Shown here one piece after another: positions 1 to 10,001 of a stretch of 64,000 nucleotides of DNA. The notes under the pieces were generated by a model that worked only from the letters and a program-made list of their open reading frames with translations, had not been told where the DNA came from and made no database searches. The stretch covers positions 1 through 64,000 of the forward strand of contig NZ_JACJON010000057.1 of NCBI RefSeq assembly GCF_014695585.1, given 5' to 3'. Both the position numbers and the translations under genes were made by a program. The first letter of the stretch is position 1, and each line of letters starts with the position of its first letter. The stretch is from Microcoleus sp. FACHB-831 (GTDB taxonomy: Bacteria; Cyanobacteriota; Cyanobacteriia; Cyanobacteriales; FACHB-T130).

Positions 1-351
<351 letters not shown>

Positions 352-371
352 GAATTAGAATCTAGTTAAAT

Positions 372-405
372 AAAAAGCGCTCCCTGATATGGGGGCGCTT
401 TTTGT
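372..405 (+). terminator. Rho-independent terminator of psbA
   Basis: An A-rich run and the stem AAAAGCGCTCCC / GGGGGCGCTTTT, with a short loop (TGATAT), run into a T-rich tail about 20 bases after the psbA stop codon. The layout is that of an intrinsic terminator for the strongly expressed psbA transcript. Confidence 0.85.
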
Positions 406-562
406 TTTGGGTTAAACTCTGGGATCGTTGGTGCGTCAGAGTTATCAAAGTGCCAGGGAAATTATAAAACGTCGCTAGGGGTACGCTTCCCTGGGTTACA
501 AAGTTTCAATACTTGGGAACACTGAGTATAGATCTCATCAGCTAGTTGTTCTCAAGTTATAG

Positions 563-2047
563 ATGAATGATATCCATCGATACTACGAAATCCTTGGTGT
601 TGAACCCGGTGCATCACAGGCAGAGGTTAAGCAAGCGTATCGAACTCTGGCTAAGACGTGGCATCCAGATTGTTTTCCTGACGATCCTCTGATGAAACAG
701 AAGGCAGAGGAGGAAATTAAAAAAATTAATGACGCTTACCAACAGGTAAAGTCATATCAATTTACCGATGGGATCGATTCTCCAAATCCAACTTCTCAAA
801 CAAGGGTTTATTCAGATTCAGCCAATGCTGAAACCCACTACAACCAAGGAATGGAGAATGTCCAAAGCCTAAAATATGAGGAAGCCATTGAGGAATTTAG
901 TAAGGCCATTCGTATCGATCCCAAGTATATTGAGGCATACGAACAGCGGGGGCTTGCCTGCGCGAAACTTGGATATGAGTATAGAGCCGCTTCGGATCTA
1001 GGGAACGCTTCACGACTTAAGCGGACAGAGAGAAAGACAGCAACCCAAGCACCACCGCCGCCACCAAAAGAGCGATCGCAGCCGAAACCACAAACAAAAC
1101 CTGTATCGGAGCCAAAGCCGCCAACATCAGCATCGACAGAGGAACCCTCACCCTGGAAATGTGTAAGCACCCTGAGAGAGCATTCAGACGTAGTTGCTGC
1201 TGTTGCCATCAGCCGGGATGGAAGGACTCTTGCCAGTGGCAGCTTTGACAAGACTATCAAGCTGTGGAATTTAGGTACAGGAAGGTTAATCCACACCCTG
1301 AATGGGCATTCCGACCGGGTTCTTTGCGTCGCCATCAGCCACAATGGAATGACTCTTGCTAGTGGCAGCTTTGATAAGACTATCAAACTGTGGAATTTGG
1401 GTACAGGCAAGTTAATCCGCACCCTTGGCAGTCTCTTTTCTGGACATTCAGACAAAGTTTATTCTGTCGCCTTCAGCCCAGATCGGCTGACGCTGGCTAG
1501 TGGTAGCGCTGACAAAACCATCAAGCTGTGGCAGATAGACACTGGGAAGGAACTCTGCACCCTCACGGGAAATTTAGCCTCAGTTGTGTCTATCGCCATC
1601 AGTAGGGATGGCAAGACTCTTGCTAGCGGCGGGTTGGAAGAGCCTATCAGGATTTGGCAGATGAGTAGCAGCAAATTAATTCGGCGGATTTCAGGGAATT
1701 CTAGCTATGTTGTATCTCTCGGCATTAGCCCGGATGGTCAGACGTTAGCCACTGGCAGCGTCGATCGTAGAATTAGGCTGTGGGATATGAATACGGGCAA
1801 AGGTTTCGACATCCTCAGAGGGCATTCAGGCGAGGTTGATGCGATCGCCTTCAGTCCGGATGGCAAAATTCTTGCTAGTGGTAGTGCTGACAAAACCATC
1901 AAGCTATGGCAAATGGACGGTGGTAAGGAAATCTGTACCCTCAAGGGGCATTCCGACAGGGTTTGTTCCCTTGCCTTTACCCCGGATGGGAAAACTCTAG
2001 TTAGTGGTAGTTTTGATAAGACCGTTAAAATTTGGCGGTGCGATTGA
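563..2047 (+). CDS. J-domain / TPR / WD40-repeat protein
   Basis: A 494-residue modular protein. Residues about 5-70 form a DnaJ J domain with the HPD triad at 34-36, which in this family stimulates Hsp70 (DnaK) ATPase. Residues about 90-155 look like TPR helices (two copies of an A-x-x-x-A-I-x-x-F pattern). A Pro/Lys-rich linker (about 160-195) leads to seven WD40 repeats (about 198-494), enough for one complete beta-propeller. No signal peptide or membrane segment is seen, so it is probably cytoplasmic. The family relation suggests recruitment of DnaK to a partner bound by the propeller; that role is inferred. The WD repeats are alike even at DNA level (for example near 1230 and 1356), indicating recent repeat duplication. 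The kinase gene follows 100 bases downstream on the same strand. Confidence 0.9.
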   Translation: MNDIHRYYEILGVEPGASQAEVKQAYRTLAKTWHPDCFPDDPLMKQKAEEEIKKINDAYQQVKSYQFTDGIDSPNPTSQTRVYSDSANAETHYNQGMENVQSLKYEEAIEEFSKAIRIDPKYIEAYEQRGLACAKLGYEYRAASDLGNASRLKRTERKTATQAPPPPPKERSQPKPQTKPVSEPKPPTSASTEEPSPWKCVSTLREHSDVVAAVAISRDGRTLASGSFDKTIKLWNLGTGRLIHTLNGHSDRVLCVAISHNGMTLASGSFDKTIKLWNLGTGKLIRTLGSLFSGHSDKVYSVAFSPDRLTLASGSADKTIKLWQIDTGKELCTLTGNLASVVSIAISRDGKTLASGGLEEPIRIWQMSSSKLIRRISGNSSYVVSLGISPDGQTLATGSVDRRIRLWDMNTGKGFDILRGHSGEVDAIAFSPDGKILASGSADKTIKLWQMDGGKEICTLKGHSDRVCSLAFTPDGKTLVSGSFDKTVKIWRCD

Positions 2048-2081
2048 GGTTTTGATAGCTATCCAATCAGCAAGCTACAGC

Positions 2082-2146
2082 CAAAGGATCGCTCTCCTTT
2101 GAAGCGGGGAAAACTTACCATAGAGTAAGTCCGCATCGCTTTCCCC
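2082..2146 (+). promoter_or_regulatory. Two stem-loops directly upstream of the kinase start
   Basis: CAAAGGA/TCCTTTG (2082-2101) forms one hairpin. GGGGAAA (2106-2112) pairs with TTTCCCC (2140-2146) around an inner stem ACTTAC/GTAAGT (2113-2118 with 2125-2130). The second structure ends one base before the ATG at 2148, and no Shine-Dalgarno motif is visible there. It could be a transcript end for the upstream gene or a leader that hides the ribosome entry site; neither has a T-run to decide. Confidence 0.45.
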
Positions 2147-2147
2147 T

Positions 2148-3791
2148 ATGAGCTATTGCCTCAATCCCAATTGCCAAAAACCTACCAAAAACCTACCTCA
2201 AACTAGGTTTTGCCAAAGTTGCGGCACAAAGCTACTGCTGAAAGACCGTTACCGCGCGATCGCTCTAATTGGACAAGGTGGATTTGGCAGAACCTTCTTA
2301 GCAATCGATGAGGACAAACCCTCAAAACCGCGATGCGTCATCAAACAGTTTTTCCCCCAATATCAAGATACTAATAGCGCCTGGAAAGCTATAGAGTTAT
2401 TTGAACAAGAAGCCCTGCGGTTAGATGAGTTGGGCAAACATCCGCAGATCCCCGAACTTTTCGCCCATTGTCAGCAAGACGATCGCCTTTACATCGTCCA
2501 GGAATTCATCGAAGGACAAAACTTAGCGGCTGAGTTAGTAGAAAAAGGCGCTTTTTCTGAAACTAGCATCAAAAGCCTGCTGAATGACTTATTACCGATG
2601 CTGCAATTCGTCCATAGCAGGCAGGTAATTCATCGGGATATTAAGCCAGAAAATATCATCCGTCGTTCATCTGATGGAAAATTAGTATTGGTAGATTTTG
2701 GTGCAGCCAAATATGCTACAGCAACAGCCCTAAGTAAGACAGGAACCAAGATTGGCAGCGCGGGTTATGCTTCTCCCGAACAAAGCTTTGGTAAGGCGGT
2801 ATTTGCCAGCGATCTCTACAGCTTGGGCGTAACTTGCATTCATTTGCTTACGCAAATCCAGCCTTTTGATTTGTATGACGCCAACGAAAGTGCATTTGTG
2901 TGGCGACAGTATCTAGTTAACAATCCAGTGAGCGATCGCCTGGGGCGCATTTTGGATAAAATGACTCACAACGTCGTCAAGCGTCGCTATCAGTCAGCAG
3001 AGGAAGCGATCTCCGCTTTACTAAAGTTAGAAACCCCGCAAACACCATCTAATCCTAAACCAACCTCGAAAAATGCTTCCGCAAATTCAATTCATCAAAA
3101 TCAAAACCTGTCCCAACTGCGGAATACTATAAAAACTATCTCAACAAAGGTATCAACAAAAGTATTGGAAGAAATTGCCTTAGATTGGACTTGGTTTAGC
3201 CTTCACTATGAAGACTGTATAGAACTATATGCGCCCCGTACAACGGTCGCCGACTATATAGCTGCACATCCAACATGGTTTCATCGCTGCGCTTATCCCA
3301 TGAAAGCGTCACCCATCGGTAATAACGGCTACGATTTACTGATCGGACGATATGGGGCCTTTAAATATGAAATAGAGGTGAGAATTGGCTTAGAAATGCT
3401 ACCACCAGACGAGCAAGGAATTTATCAGATTAGTAGCGTTCCTTTGCCAAATTATACGGCTCCAGGCTATCAAGTGGATTTTCAAGGGAGTTTTGAGTTA
3501 AAGGAAGTTCCTATCGATCCTACGACTCTGGAGTTTGAGACAAAGCCTGGAACGGGTAAGGCGCAGCTAACCTCGGTGATGACTAGATGGGAGTGGCGGT
3601 TAAACCAACAAGTGGGGGTTCAGTTTCCCAAGTTTATTCGCGCTATGCCTCAGTCTGTCGTTCGCAGCACGGGCGATCGCTTGTTACTCCAAATTGCCCG
3701 AGAAGTCTCGCGTCGTTTAGCTAACAAAGTGCAGGCTGATTTCCACAACACTTTAGACATACCTTTTCCTAAGAAATCTCACAAAAAATAG
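2148..3791 (+). CDS. Serine/threonine protein kinase with Cys-rich N-terminus and extra C-terminal domain
   Basis: A 547-residue Hanks-type kinase. Cys4, Cys9, Cys22 and Cys25 form a zinc-ribbon-like knuckle, as in the cyanobacterial SpkB type. The kinase domain spans about 35-290: glycine loop GQGGFG, the lysine of CVIKQF, the catalytic HRDIKPEN at 162-169 and DFG at 183-185, so activity is expected. A polar linker leads to a domain at about 345-547 that resembles the cyanobacterial DUF1997 family; I base this on memory of the pattern HRCAYPM...YDLLIGRYGAFKYEIE, not on a search. That domain may bind a small ligand or lipid, which is speculation. No membrane segment is obvious. The J-WD40 gene lies just upstream on the same strand. 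Confidence 0.88.
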   Translation: MSYCLNPNCQKPTKNLPQTRFCQSCGTKLLLKDRYRAIALIGQGGFGRTFLAIDEDKPSKPRCVIKQFFPQYQDTNSAWKAIELFEQEALRLDELGKHPQIPELFAHCQQDDRLYIVQEFIEGQNLAAELVEKGAFSETSIKSLLNDLLPMLQFVHSRQVIHRDIKPENIIRRSSDGKLVLVDFGAAKYATATALSKTGTKIGSAGYASPEQSFGKAVFASDLYSLGVTCIHLLTQIQPFDLYDANESAFVWRQYLVNNPVSDRLGRILDKMTHNVVKRRYQSAEEAISALLKLETPQTPSNPKPTSKNASANSIHQNQNLSQLRNTIKTISTKVSTKVLEEIALDWTWFSLHYEDCIELYAPRTTVADYIAAHPTWFHRCAYPMKASPIGNNGYDLLIGRYGAFKYEIEVRIGLEMLPPDEQGIYQISSVPLPNYTAPGYQVDFQGSFELKEVPIDPTTLEFETKPGTGKAQLTSVMTRWEWRLNQQVGVQFPKFIRAMPQSVVRSTGDRLLLQIAREVSRRLANKVQADFHNTLDIPFPKKSHKK

Positions 3792-3965
3792 GTTATGCGT
3801 TAGCGCGTTGGTGTAGCATACGTTAGGCATTTGCCCTCTAGCTCGGTTTTTTGTACCGCGATCGCGCTTTCTTGATGATATTTTGGCTCCAAAGCGCTGC
3901 GATCGCACCATAACAGCTAAAATCAAGCTTAGTCTATTTTTTTATCCACAGGGTTTAATTGTCTG

Positions 3966-4634
3966 ATGAAAAGCGATGCTTTATTAGACGAGTTACTCGA
4001 CTCGCCTAAACTTGTTTTGTACTTCAACGAACTCCAAAATATTCTTCAAAGAGAAAGCGAACGACGCAAAGAATTTTATGCCACTTTCATTGATAACGAA
4101 AAAGTTGAATTTATTAATGGAAAAATTGTCTTTTACTCTCCTGTAAGCATAGGATACAACAAAGATAATTTATTATTGCTCCGCCTCATCAGCGTATTTG
4201 TAGATAAGTATGACTTAGGCTATGTAGCTCATGGAAAGATTATTATTTCTCTGACTCGCAATGACTATGAGCCAGATATTTGCTTTTTTAGTAAATCTAA
4301 ATCATCACAATTTAGTCCTGGGCAAACTCAGTTTTCTGCCCCCGATCTTATTGTCGAGACTTTAACAGACAGCACAGAAAAGCGAACTAAGGAAATTAAA
4401 ATAGCTGATTACGCCGCTCATAAAGTAACGGAATACTGGTTAATTAACCCTGAAGAACAGGCGATTGAACAATATATTTTACAGGGCGATCGCTATCAAT
4501 TAAAAACTAAATCAACTTCGGGAAATTTGCAGAGCGTAGCAATTACTAACTTAGAATTTCCCGTTCGAGCCATTTTTGATATTGCTGAAAACTTGAACTC
4601 GCTACAAAGTATATTGCTATCTTCATCCGATTAA
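3966..4634 (+). CDS. Uma2 family (DUF820) restriction-endonuclease-like protein
   Basis: A 222-residue member of the Uma2/DUF820 family, PD-(D/E)XK-fold proteins greatly expanded in cyanobacteria. Visible hallmarks are VEFINGKIV near the N-terminus, the acidic YEPDICFF motif, DLIVETLTDSTEKRT with its conserved glutamate, and the late pattern DYAAHKVTEYWLINP. It has an N-terminal extension of about 40 residues before the usual start of the domain. The biological role of these proteins is not settled. Two more members of the family lie at 42.1-43.9 kb. Confidence 0.85.
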   Translation: MKSDALLDELLDSPKLVLYFNELQNILQRESERRKEFYATFIDNEKVEFINGKIVFYSPVSIGYNKDNLLLLRLISVFVDKYDLGYVAHGKIIISLTRNDYEPDICFFSKSKSSQFSPGQTQFSAPDLIVETLTDSTEKRTKEIKIADYAAHKVTEYWLINPEEQAIEQYILQGDRYQLKTKSTSGNLQSVAITNLEFPVRAIFDIAENLNSLQSILLSSSD

Positions 4635-4668
4635 AGTAGTCGCTGGGGCAAAAAGTAACCTATAAATC

Positions 4669-5439
4669 TTAACGTGCTAGGTAGCCTCCATCAATTGCAA
4701 GTGCCTGTCCGGTAATAAATGAAGCTCCATCAGAACAAAGATAGACAACAGCAGCAGCGACCTCTTCAGGAGTTCCAAGTCTACCAATTGGATGCGCTGC
4801 ATTCATTTGCTGACGAAACTCAGAATTTGCACCCGGTTCGCCTACTAAACGATCCATAAAAGGAGTTTGTATCCCTCCCGGACATACGGCATTAACTCTT
4901 ATTCCTTGCTGTGCATATTCGAGCGCAACTGATTTAGTAAATCCTACAACTGCGTGCTTGCTAGCACAATAAAGGGCAACACCTGCGCCGCCCGCAAGTC
5001 CACCCACAGAAGCATTATTCACAATAGAGCCAGAACCTTGCTTGAGCATTGCCAAAATCTCATATTTCATGCTCAAGAACACGCTCCTGAAGTTTGTATC
5101 CATAATCAGGGCGTAGTCGGCGCTGGTTTTATCAGCTGTTAGTCCCGGTGTTTAATCTATTCCCGCATTATTAAATGCACAATCAAGGCGACCGTACATT
5201 TCATTTGTTTTATCAATTAATGCCTTAACACTATTTTCATCGGTGACATCAGTTTGGATAAAGTAGGCATCACCCCCGGAAGCTTTGATGGTAGAAACGA
5301 CTTCTTTGCCTTCCTTCTGTCGTCGCCCAGCAATAATAACTTTGGCTCCAGCAGTAGCAAAGGCGATCGCTGTAGCTCTTCCAATGCCAGAAGTTCCACC
5401 TGTGACTAGAGCAACTTTGTTTTCCAAGCTCGATGTCAT
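4669..5439 (-). pseudogene. Short-chain dehydrogenase/reductase split by one in-frame TAA
   Basis: Two minus-strand open frames, 5439-5152 and 5103-4669, lie in the same reading frame and together give one complete SDR of about 256 codons. The first half has the Rossmann motif TGGTSGIG and NNAG; the second has the catalytic serine region NNASVGG, the YCASK active site and a normal C-terminus DGGYLAR. They are separated only by a TAA at 5154-5152 and 16 sense codons that read smoothly as SDR sequence (TPGLTADKTSADYALI). One substitution, for example GAA to TAA, explains the break. The intact motifs imply a recent event or a sequencing error. NAD(P)-dependent oxidoreductase function is expected of the family; the substrate is unknown. 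Confidence 0.85.
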
Positions 5440-5530
5440 GCTTCGTCTCTAATTGAAATAATATTCAAAAATCTACTACGTCTAATACCAATAAAAAATT
5501 TCTGTAACAGATGTTTTGGTAACAAAAAAT

Positions 5531-5551
5531 AGGGTGGGCAGTGCCCACCCT
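5531..5551 (-). terminator. GGGTGGGCA palindrome downstream of gnd
   Basis: AGGGTGGGCA and TGCCCACCCT are perfect 10-base arms around a single G, located 7 bases past the gnd stop codon. On the minus strand it is followed by ATTTTTTGTT, so it can act as an intrinsic terminator of gnd. The same core appears after ileS at 13607, so it is also a dispersed repeat. Confidence 0.7.
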
Positions 5552-5557
5552 ACAAAA

Positions 5558-7060
5558 CTATTCAGCAGCGCTCGGAGTGCGTAAAACTTCTTCAGGAGAT
5601 TGGGCTTGAAGAGGTCGAGGCGTTGAGGTTTGCAGACTTTCGGCGTTGACAGCCGTCCATTCGGTATGGAAGAACCCAGCCTTGTCGGTGCGCTCGTATG
5701 TATGGGCACCGAAGTAGTCGCGTTGAGCTTGAGTGAGGTTTTGTGGCAAGCGATCGCGTCGATAACTATCAAAGTAATCCAAGGACGCGCTAAATGCCGG
5801 AACTGGAATTCCTAGCTTCGCCGACTGCGCCAACACTTCGCGCCAAGAGTCCTGCCGATCCAAAATCGTCTGCTTAAACTCAGGAGCTAACAACAGGTTT
5901 GGCAACGCTGGATTTTCCTTGAAAGCTGATTTAATTTTATTCAAGAACCCAGCCCGAATAATACAGCCACCTTTCCAAATCCGCGCCGTTTCACTCAGAT
6001 TTAGATCGTAGGAATAAGCCCGCGACGCCGAACTTAATAGCGCCATACCCTGAGCGTAAGAGCAGATCTTTGAGCAATAGAGAGCATCGCGGATCTGGTT
6101 GATAAAGGTTTTGGTGTCTCCCTGATACTTACCGCTAGGGCCAGTTAACACTTCTGATGCAGCCACCCGCTCTTTCTTATAGGAAGACATGATCCGAGCG
6201 TTAACCGCCGCCGTCATCGTTGGAATGCACACACCCAATTCTAAGGCACTCTGCACCGTCCAGCGACCCGTGCCTTTCTGACCAGCCGCATCGAGAATTA
6301 CATCTACTAAGGGCTGATGAGTATCGGTATCGAGGTACTTGAAGATATCCGCCGTAATCTCAATCAAATAGGAATTGAGTTCGTCGGTAGTGTTCCATTC
6401 TGCAAAAATTTCGTGCAGCTGCTGGTGGTCAAGTCCCAAAACATTTTTGAGCAAGTCGTATGCTTCGGCAATTAGCTGCATATCGCCATACTCAATGCCG
6501 TTGTGTACCATCTTGACGTAGTGACCCGCACCACCAGGGCCAATATACGTCACGCAAGGGCCATCATCCACCTGAGCGGCAATTTTGGTAAAAATTGGCG
6601 ATAGATACTCGTAAGAGCTTTTTGTGCCTCCTGGCATCAAACTAGGGCCATTTAGCGCCCCTTCTTCACCGCCGCTGACGCCCATACCGATAAATCTGAA
6701 CCCCTCTGGTTCTAACTCGCGGGTGCGACGAGCGGTATCGTCAAACAGGGAGTTTCCACCATCGATGATGATGTCACCCTCTTCTAAAAATGGTTTTAGC
6801 TCGTTAATGACCGCATCCACTGGCGCACCAGCTTTCACCATAATCAGGATTTTGCGAGGGCGCTCTAGAGACGCCACAAAGTCCTTAATGGTATAGGCTG
6901 CTACGACATTCTTGCCCCCGGCGCGTGCCGACATGAAGGCGTCGGTTTTTTCTGCTGTGCGGTTGTAGACGGAGATGGGGAAACCATTGCGCTCAACGTT
7001 CAGCGCTAAGTTTTCGCCCATGACTGCTAGACCGATCACACCAAATTGTTGTAGTCCCAT
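5558..7060 (-). CDS. gnd: 6-phosphogluconate dehydrogenase, decarboxylating
   Basis: A 500-residue enzyme that oxidatively decarboxylates 6-phosphogluconate to ribulose 5-phosphate with NADP+, in the oxidative pentose phosphate pathway of the cytosol. The N-terminal Rossmann fold has [12 protein letters not shown]. The central region has [18 protein letters not shown] with the catalytic lysine, and the family signature [12 protein letters not shown] is intact. Relative to the usual length of about 470, the protein carries a tail of about 30 residues after the normal FHTEW end (Ser/Thr/Pro-rich, ending RTPSAAE). The gene stands alone, with a leader of over 400 bases and its own terminator. In cyanobacteria this pathway supplies NADPH in the dark. 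Confidence 0.97.
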   Translation of the reverse strand: MGLQQFGVIGLAVMGENLALNVERNGFPISVYNRTAEKTDAFMSARAGGKNVVAAYTIKDFVASLERPRKILIMVKAGAPVDAVINELKPFLEEGDIIIDGGNSLFDDTARRTRELEPEGFRFIGMGVSGGEEGALNGPSLMPGGTKSSYEYLSPIFTKIAAQVDDGPCVTYIGPGGAGHYVKMVHNGIEYGDMQLIAEAYDLLKNVLGLDHQQLHEIFAEWNTTDELNSYLIEITADIFKYLDTDTHQPLVDVILDAAGQKGTGRWTVQSALELGVCIPTMTAAVNARIMSSYKKERVAASEVLTGPSGKYQGDTKTFINQIRDALYCSKICSYAQGMALLSSASRAYSYDLNLSETARIWKGGCIIRAGFLNKIKSAFKENPALPNLLLAPEFKQTILDRQDSWREVLAQSAKLGIPVPAFSASLDYFDSYRRDRLPQNLTQAQRDYFGAHTYERTDKAGFFHTEWTAVNAESLQTSTPRPLQAQSPEEVLRTPSAAE

Positions 7061-7503
7061 AAGATTCTTTGCTAACTCTGCAATGCAAGAAGCGTCACTT
7101 TTTATTCAGGGTAGCCCGATCCCCTGAGTTGTCACGTAAAGAAGATGTTAAGAGTGTGTTACGCGAGCAATCTCGTCAACTCTAGACAGATGATTTATTT
7201 CTGTTTGTATCCAAGTCAACAATCTCCACGCAAATTCAGCATCTACCTATTAGGTAATGCCTGGCGCAAGTAGATACAACCTAAGAGTGAAAAGTTTTTT
7301 GCTCCCGCTTAGGTCTAAAGTAGTTAACTAAAACATTGGAGATTTTTGAGCCATTGTTATTTAGGCTACAAAAAATTATTTCTTACAACCACCATAATTA
7401 ATAACTTGTTCCAGATTTAATTTGCCCCCGCACTGGCCAAAAGTCTTTAAGGGTATGGATTTCCTTTCTTTTAACTTTTGGCTTGTAACTTGCTTAATGG
7501 CTG
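7061..7503. other. Intergenic region upstream of gnd (443 bases)
   Basis: AT-rich stretch between the start of gnd and the end of the next minus-strand gene. It must contain the gnd promoter. I see no convincing open frame, tRNA or strong hairpin. Confidence 0.5.
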
Positions 7504-8778
7504 CTATTTGCTAATACCATCATTCTCAATAGCAGTGTAAGCGTCTTGGGGTAACAGTCCCAGCCAAGGATCGGAACTTGGTGTGAGGAAAAGTTGTGCA
7601 TAAACCCTTTCGTTTAGCGTCTCAATATTGTTTGTGCCTATTCCTCGAATAAACCATTCGTGGATTTGGCTGTGTAGCTGGTACTCGTTGCGAACTGTGT
7701 CCAAAGCCATGTAATTTTCAAATTTTTCAATTACAGGTGGCTGTAAATTACTGTTTTTCTGCTGCATCAGCGCTTTGCTGTTGCTGTCTAGACGGGCAGT
7801 GACGGCGTGCAGTTGGGCAATCTTAGTCCAGTTTTCCTCATCTCCTGTCGCCTTGGTGAGTGCCTCGCGGTTGTTTCTTACAGCGTTGGTGATGGCTGTA
7901 AGAAGGGGATTTTCCACCACCATTTTAGACATTGCTATGGGAGCCGCCTGTTGTGCTGTGGGTGGCTTGTCGGTGGGATTGGGAATTTTCACAAGTTCGG
8001 GTGGCGATGATATTCCCAGTTTTGATAAATCTGCCACCCAGTTTGCTTGAATTTCAGCAAGGCGATCGCTATGCCATTTTGTTAAAAAATCCTCTCTTTC
8101 TTGCCAGCCGAGCTTGGTATAATCTTTTACAGCTCGCTCTGCTTTAGACAATTCTTTTAAGAATGTTCCAGGGCCATACAATCCCGGCAAAGCATCTATT
8201 GGACGACCTTCGGAATCAAGGATGTAGTGAATGCTGTTACCCGTAATCGTGCTTTGCATCTTGCGGCCATCACCGAAGTCGATAGTAACTTTAGGCACGG
8301 GGCGCACGGATTGCCAGTGGAGGATGAAGCGATCGCGCAGCACCTGAGAAACTTCAGCATTGGGATAAAGTGCGGTGCGGAAAAATCGACTGTTAGCGCA
8401 ACTTAAATCTTCATCGAGTCTACCCAACAACCGCAACGAGAGGATGGGTTTGCCGGTCGCCTTGGCTGCTGCCTTGGCTTGTTGTAAATCGGTATACCAG
8501 TACAAGCGGGAGGCATAGCAGTCGCGCTGTTGACAGATGGCATCGAGTGCTTGGGATTGGCGTTGTTGTAACTTATCGCCGTATGTGTCTAAAAATATTT
8601 TTATGCCCTCTTGCCCTTGGGAACGGAGCATCGCGATCGCCCTTGCAGACTCGGAGACATTTCCAGATACAGCGGCGCGGGCAAGTTGTTGTGAAGATGT
8701 TTCAGCATGCACCGAAATATTCCAGCCAAATCCGAGAGTGACAAGCATCGTAGCCGAAATTAAAGCGTGCGATCGCAT
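7504..8778 (-). CDS. Exported protein with thioredoxin-like region, function unknown
   Basis: A 424-residue protein starting with a typical signal peptide (about 1-25, ending SVHAE), so it should be exported to the periplasm or lumen. Its start is supported by GGGAGG five bases before the ATG. Residues about 100-190 read like a thioredoxin-fold domain of the DUF255/SoxW type (AAKATGKPILSLRLLG followed by a late VLRDRFILHW), but no CxxC motif is present at the expected spot, so redox activity is doubtful. The cysteines visible are C83, C87 and one in DLSCANS. The C-terminal half is helical and polar with no recognised domain. No operon partner is apparent; Ycf66 is divergent. Confidence 0.7.
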   Translation of the reverse strand: MRSHALISATMLVTLGFGWNISVHAETSSQQLARAAVSGNVSESARAIAMLRSQGQEGIKIFLDTYGDKLQQRQSQALDAICQQRDCYASRLYWYTDLQQAKAAAKATGKPILSLRLLGRLDEDLSCANSRFFRTALYPNAEVSQVLRDRFILHWQSVRPVPKVTIDFGDGRKMQSTITGNSIHYILDSEGRPIDALPGLYGPGTFLKELSKAERAVKDYTKLGWQEREDFLTKWHSDRLAEIQANWVADLSKLGISSPPELVKIPNPTDKPPTAQQAAPIAMSKMVVENPLLTAITNAVRNNREALTKATGDEENWTKIAQLHAVTARLDSNSKALMQQKNSNLQPPVIEKFENYMALDTVRNEYQLHSQIHEWFIRGIGTNNIETLNERVYAQLFLTPSSDPWLGLLPQDAYTAIENDGISK

Positions 8779-8889
8779 AAAAGCCTCCCATTTTCTGCCA
8801 ACTATCTCAACAAGATGTTAACAAACTGCCCAGATTGAGCAGTAAAGTTGTATTTATTCGTCAGACACAATAGAAAACACCAATAAAAT

Positions 8890-9714
8890 ATGCTGGTATA
8901 CCTTCTGGCACTAGCTGTAGCTCTTGGTAGCTTGGCGATTTATTTAGCCGCTTTCTTCTTCCCCGAAATCCATCGAAAGAATGATTTTATCTGGAGTGGA
9001 GTGGGAATGTTCTATGCCCTGGTTTTATGGGTGTGTGCCGGACGCATAAGCGGAGGTGTCATGCTCGGTCAAATAGCTAGCGTGGCATTACTCGGTTGGT
9101 TAGGCTGGCAAAGCTTGACTTTAAGATATCAACTCACGCCACCAGCGCAACGAACTCCTGTAAGCCAAGAAGTGCTAAAGGAAAAACTGGCAAATTTATC
9201 AATTCCTGAAAAATTAGGCGGACTGTTCTCTACCGTCAAAGACAAGGCACAACAGACTCTGACTAGCGTTAAAAAGGACAAAACCAAGGCTGATGCTGCA
9301 CCGAGTCAAAAGCCTGCGCCCTCCCAAGCGCTTAAAGATGCCATAACTTCGTCAGGTGGTCAGGTCGTACCATCAACCCCGGCGGTGAGCGTGCAAGTAG
9401 AAACGCAGACACCGCCGACACAAGCGATCGCTAGCCTAGAGACACAAACCCCGCCAACAGACAATGTAGAAGCATCGCCGACACCAGCGATCGCTAGCCT
9501 AGAGACACAAACCCCGCCAGCAGAAACCGACACTCCCGGACTGGTTCCACCCAACCCACCGCCGCCGGAACTGGTAGAAGCAGCCATAGAAGATGCTGAA
9601 GCTAAAGGAGTCGAGAGTTCGCCCCCACCTGTTGAAGAACCACCCGAATTCAGCGAAGTACCGCCAACAGCGGAAGCAAATCAGCCGTTAGACAACCCAC
9701 CGAATCCAACTTAA
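8890..9714 (+). CDS. ycf66: Ycf66 family membrane protein
   Basis: A 274-residue protein. Residues 1-75 contain about three membrane segments with the Ycf66 pattern (N-terminal LVYLLALAVALGSLAIYL, then FFPEIHRKNDFIWSG). Ycf66 is conserved in cyanobacteria and some plastids; its function is not established. After residue about 90 the chain becomes polar and then strongly Pro/Thr/Glu-rich. It includes two copies of a segment reading IASLETQTPP, encoded by a 34-base direct repeat (9423-9456 and 9486-9519) that itself contains a HIP1 octamer. The long disordered tail makes this a larger-than-usual family member. Confidence 0.85.
   Translation: MLVYLLALAVALGSLAIYLAAFFFPEIHRKNDFIWSGVGMFYALVLWVCAGRISGGVMLGQIASVALLGWLGWQSLTLRYQLTPPAQRTPVSQEVLKEKLANLSIPEKLGGLFSTVKDKAQQTLTSVKKDKTKADAAPSQKPAPSQALKDAITSSGGQVVPSTPAVSVQVETQTPPTQAIASLETQTPPTDNVEASPTPAIASLETQTPPAETDTPGLVPPNPPPPELVEAAIEDAEAKGVESSPPPVEEPPEFSEVPPTAEANQPLDNPPNPT
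9423..9519 (+). repeat. 34-base direct repeat inside ycf66
   Basis: Identical 34-base copies at 9423-9456 and 9486-9519, spaced 63 bases start to start, so the reading frame is kept. Each begins AGCGATCGCTAGCCTAGAGA. Confidence 0.9.
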
Positions 9715-9846
9715 AATCTACTGAGTCCGAAGGGTGGGAGGGTAATAAATCTTAAATTACTTATGCCCACCTAAACTAACCTGTCGTAAAGATGCGATCG
9801 CACTGGCGTCAGGATTTTTGCCAGACAAAGCCGATGTTTTTAGCTA

Positions 9847-9874
9847 CCAAATTTTCACCACTATGAAAATTTGG
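9847..9874. promoter_or_regulatory. Perfect inverted repeat upstream of ileS
   Basis: CCAAATTTTC (9847-9856) and GAAAATTTGG (9865-9874) are perfect 10-base arms around an 8-base loop, about 130 bases before ileS and 130 after ycf66. No T-run follows on the plus strand. It may be a ycf66 transcript end or an operator; the sequence does not decide. Confidence 0.4.
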
Positions 9875-10001
9875 CTCTAATGTAAGAAAACTGCGCCAAG
9901 CCCAGAACAAAAATAAAAACAACTTGCTATTTGAGATGGGCAATTCCGCGCAAATTCTATAATAGTCAAATAAGCACTGCACCCTTCACCCATATTGCAC
10001 T

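Noticed and set aside
838-1944. Three minus-strand frames opposite the WD40 repeats
   Set aside because: They repeat with the WD40 units and arise from the repeated coding DNA on the plus strand.
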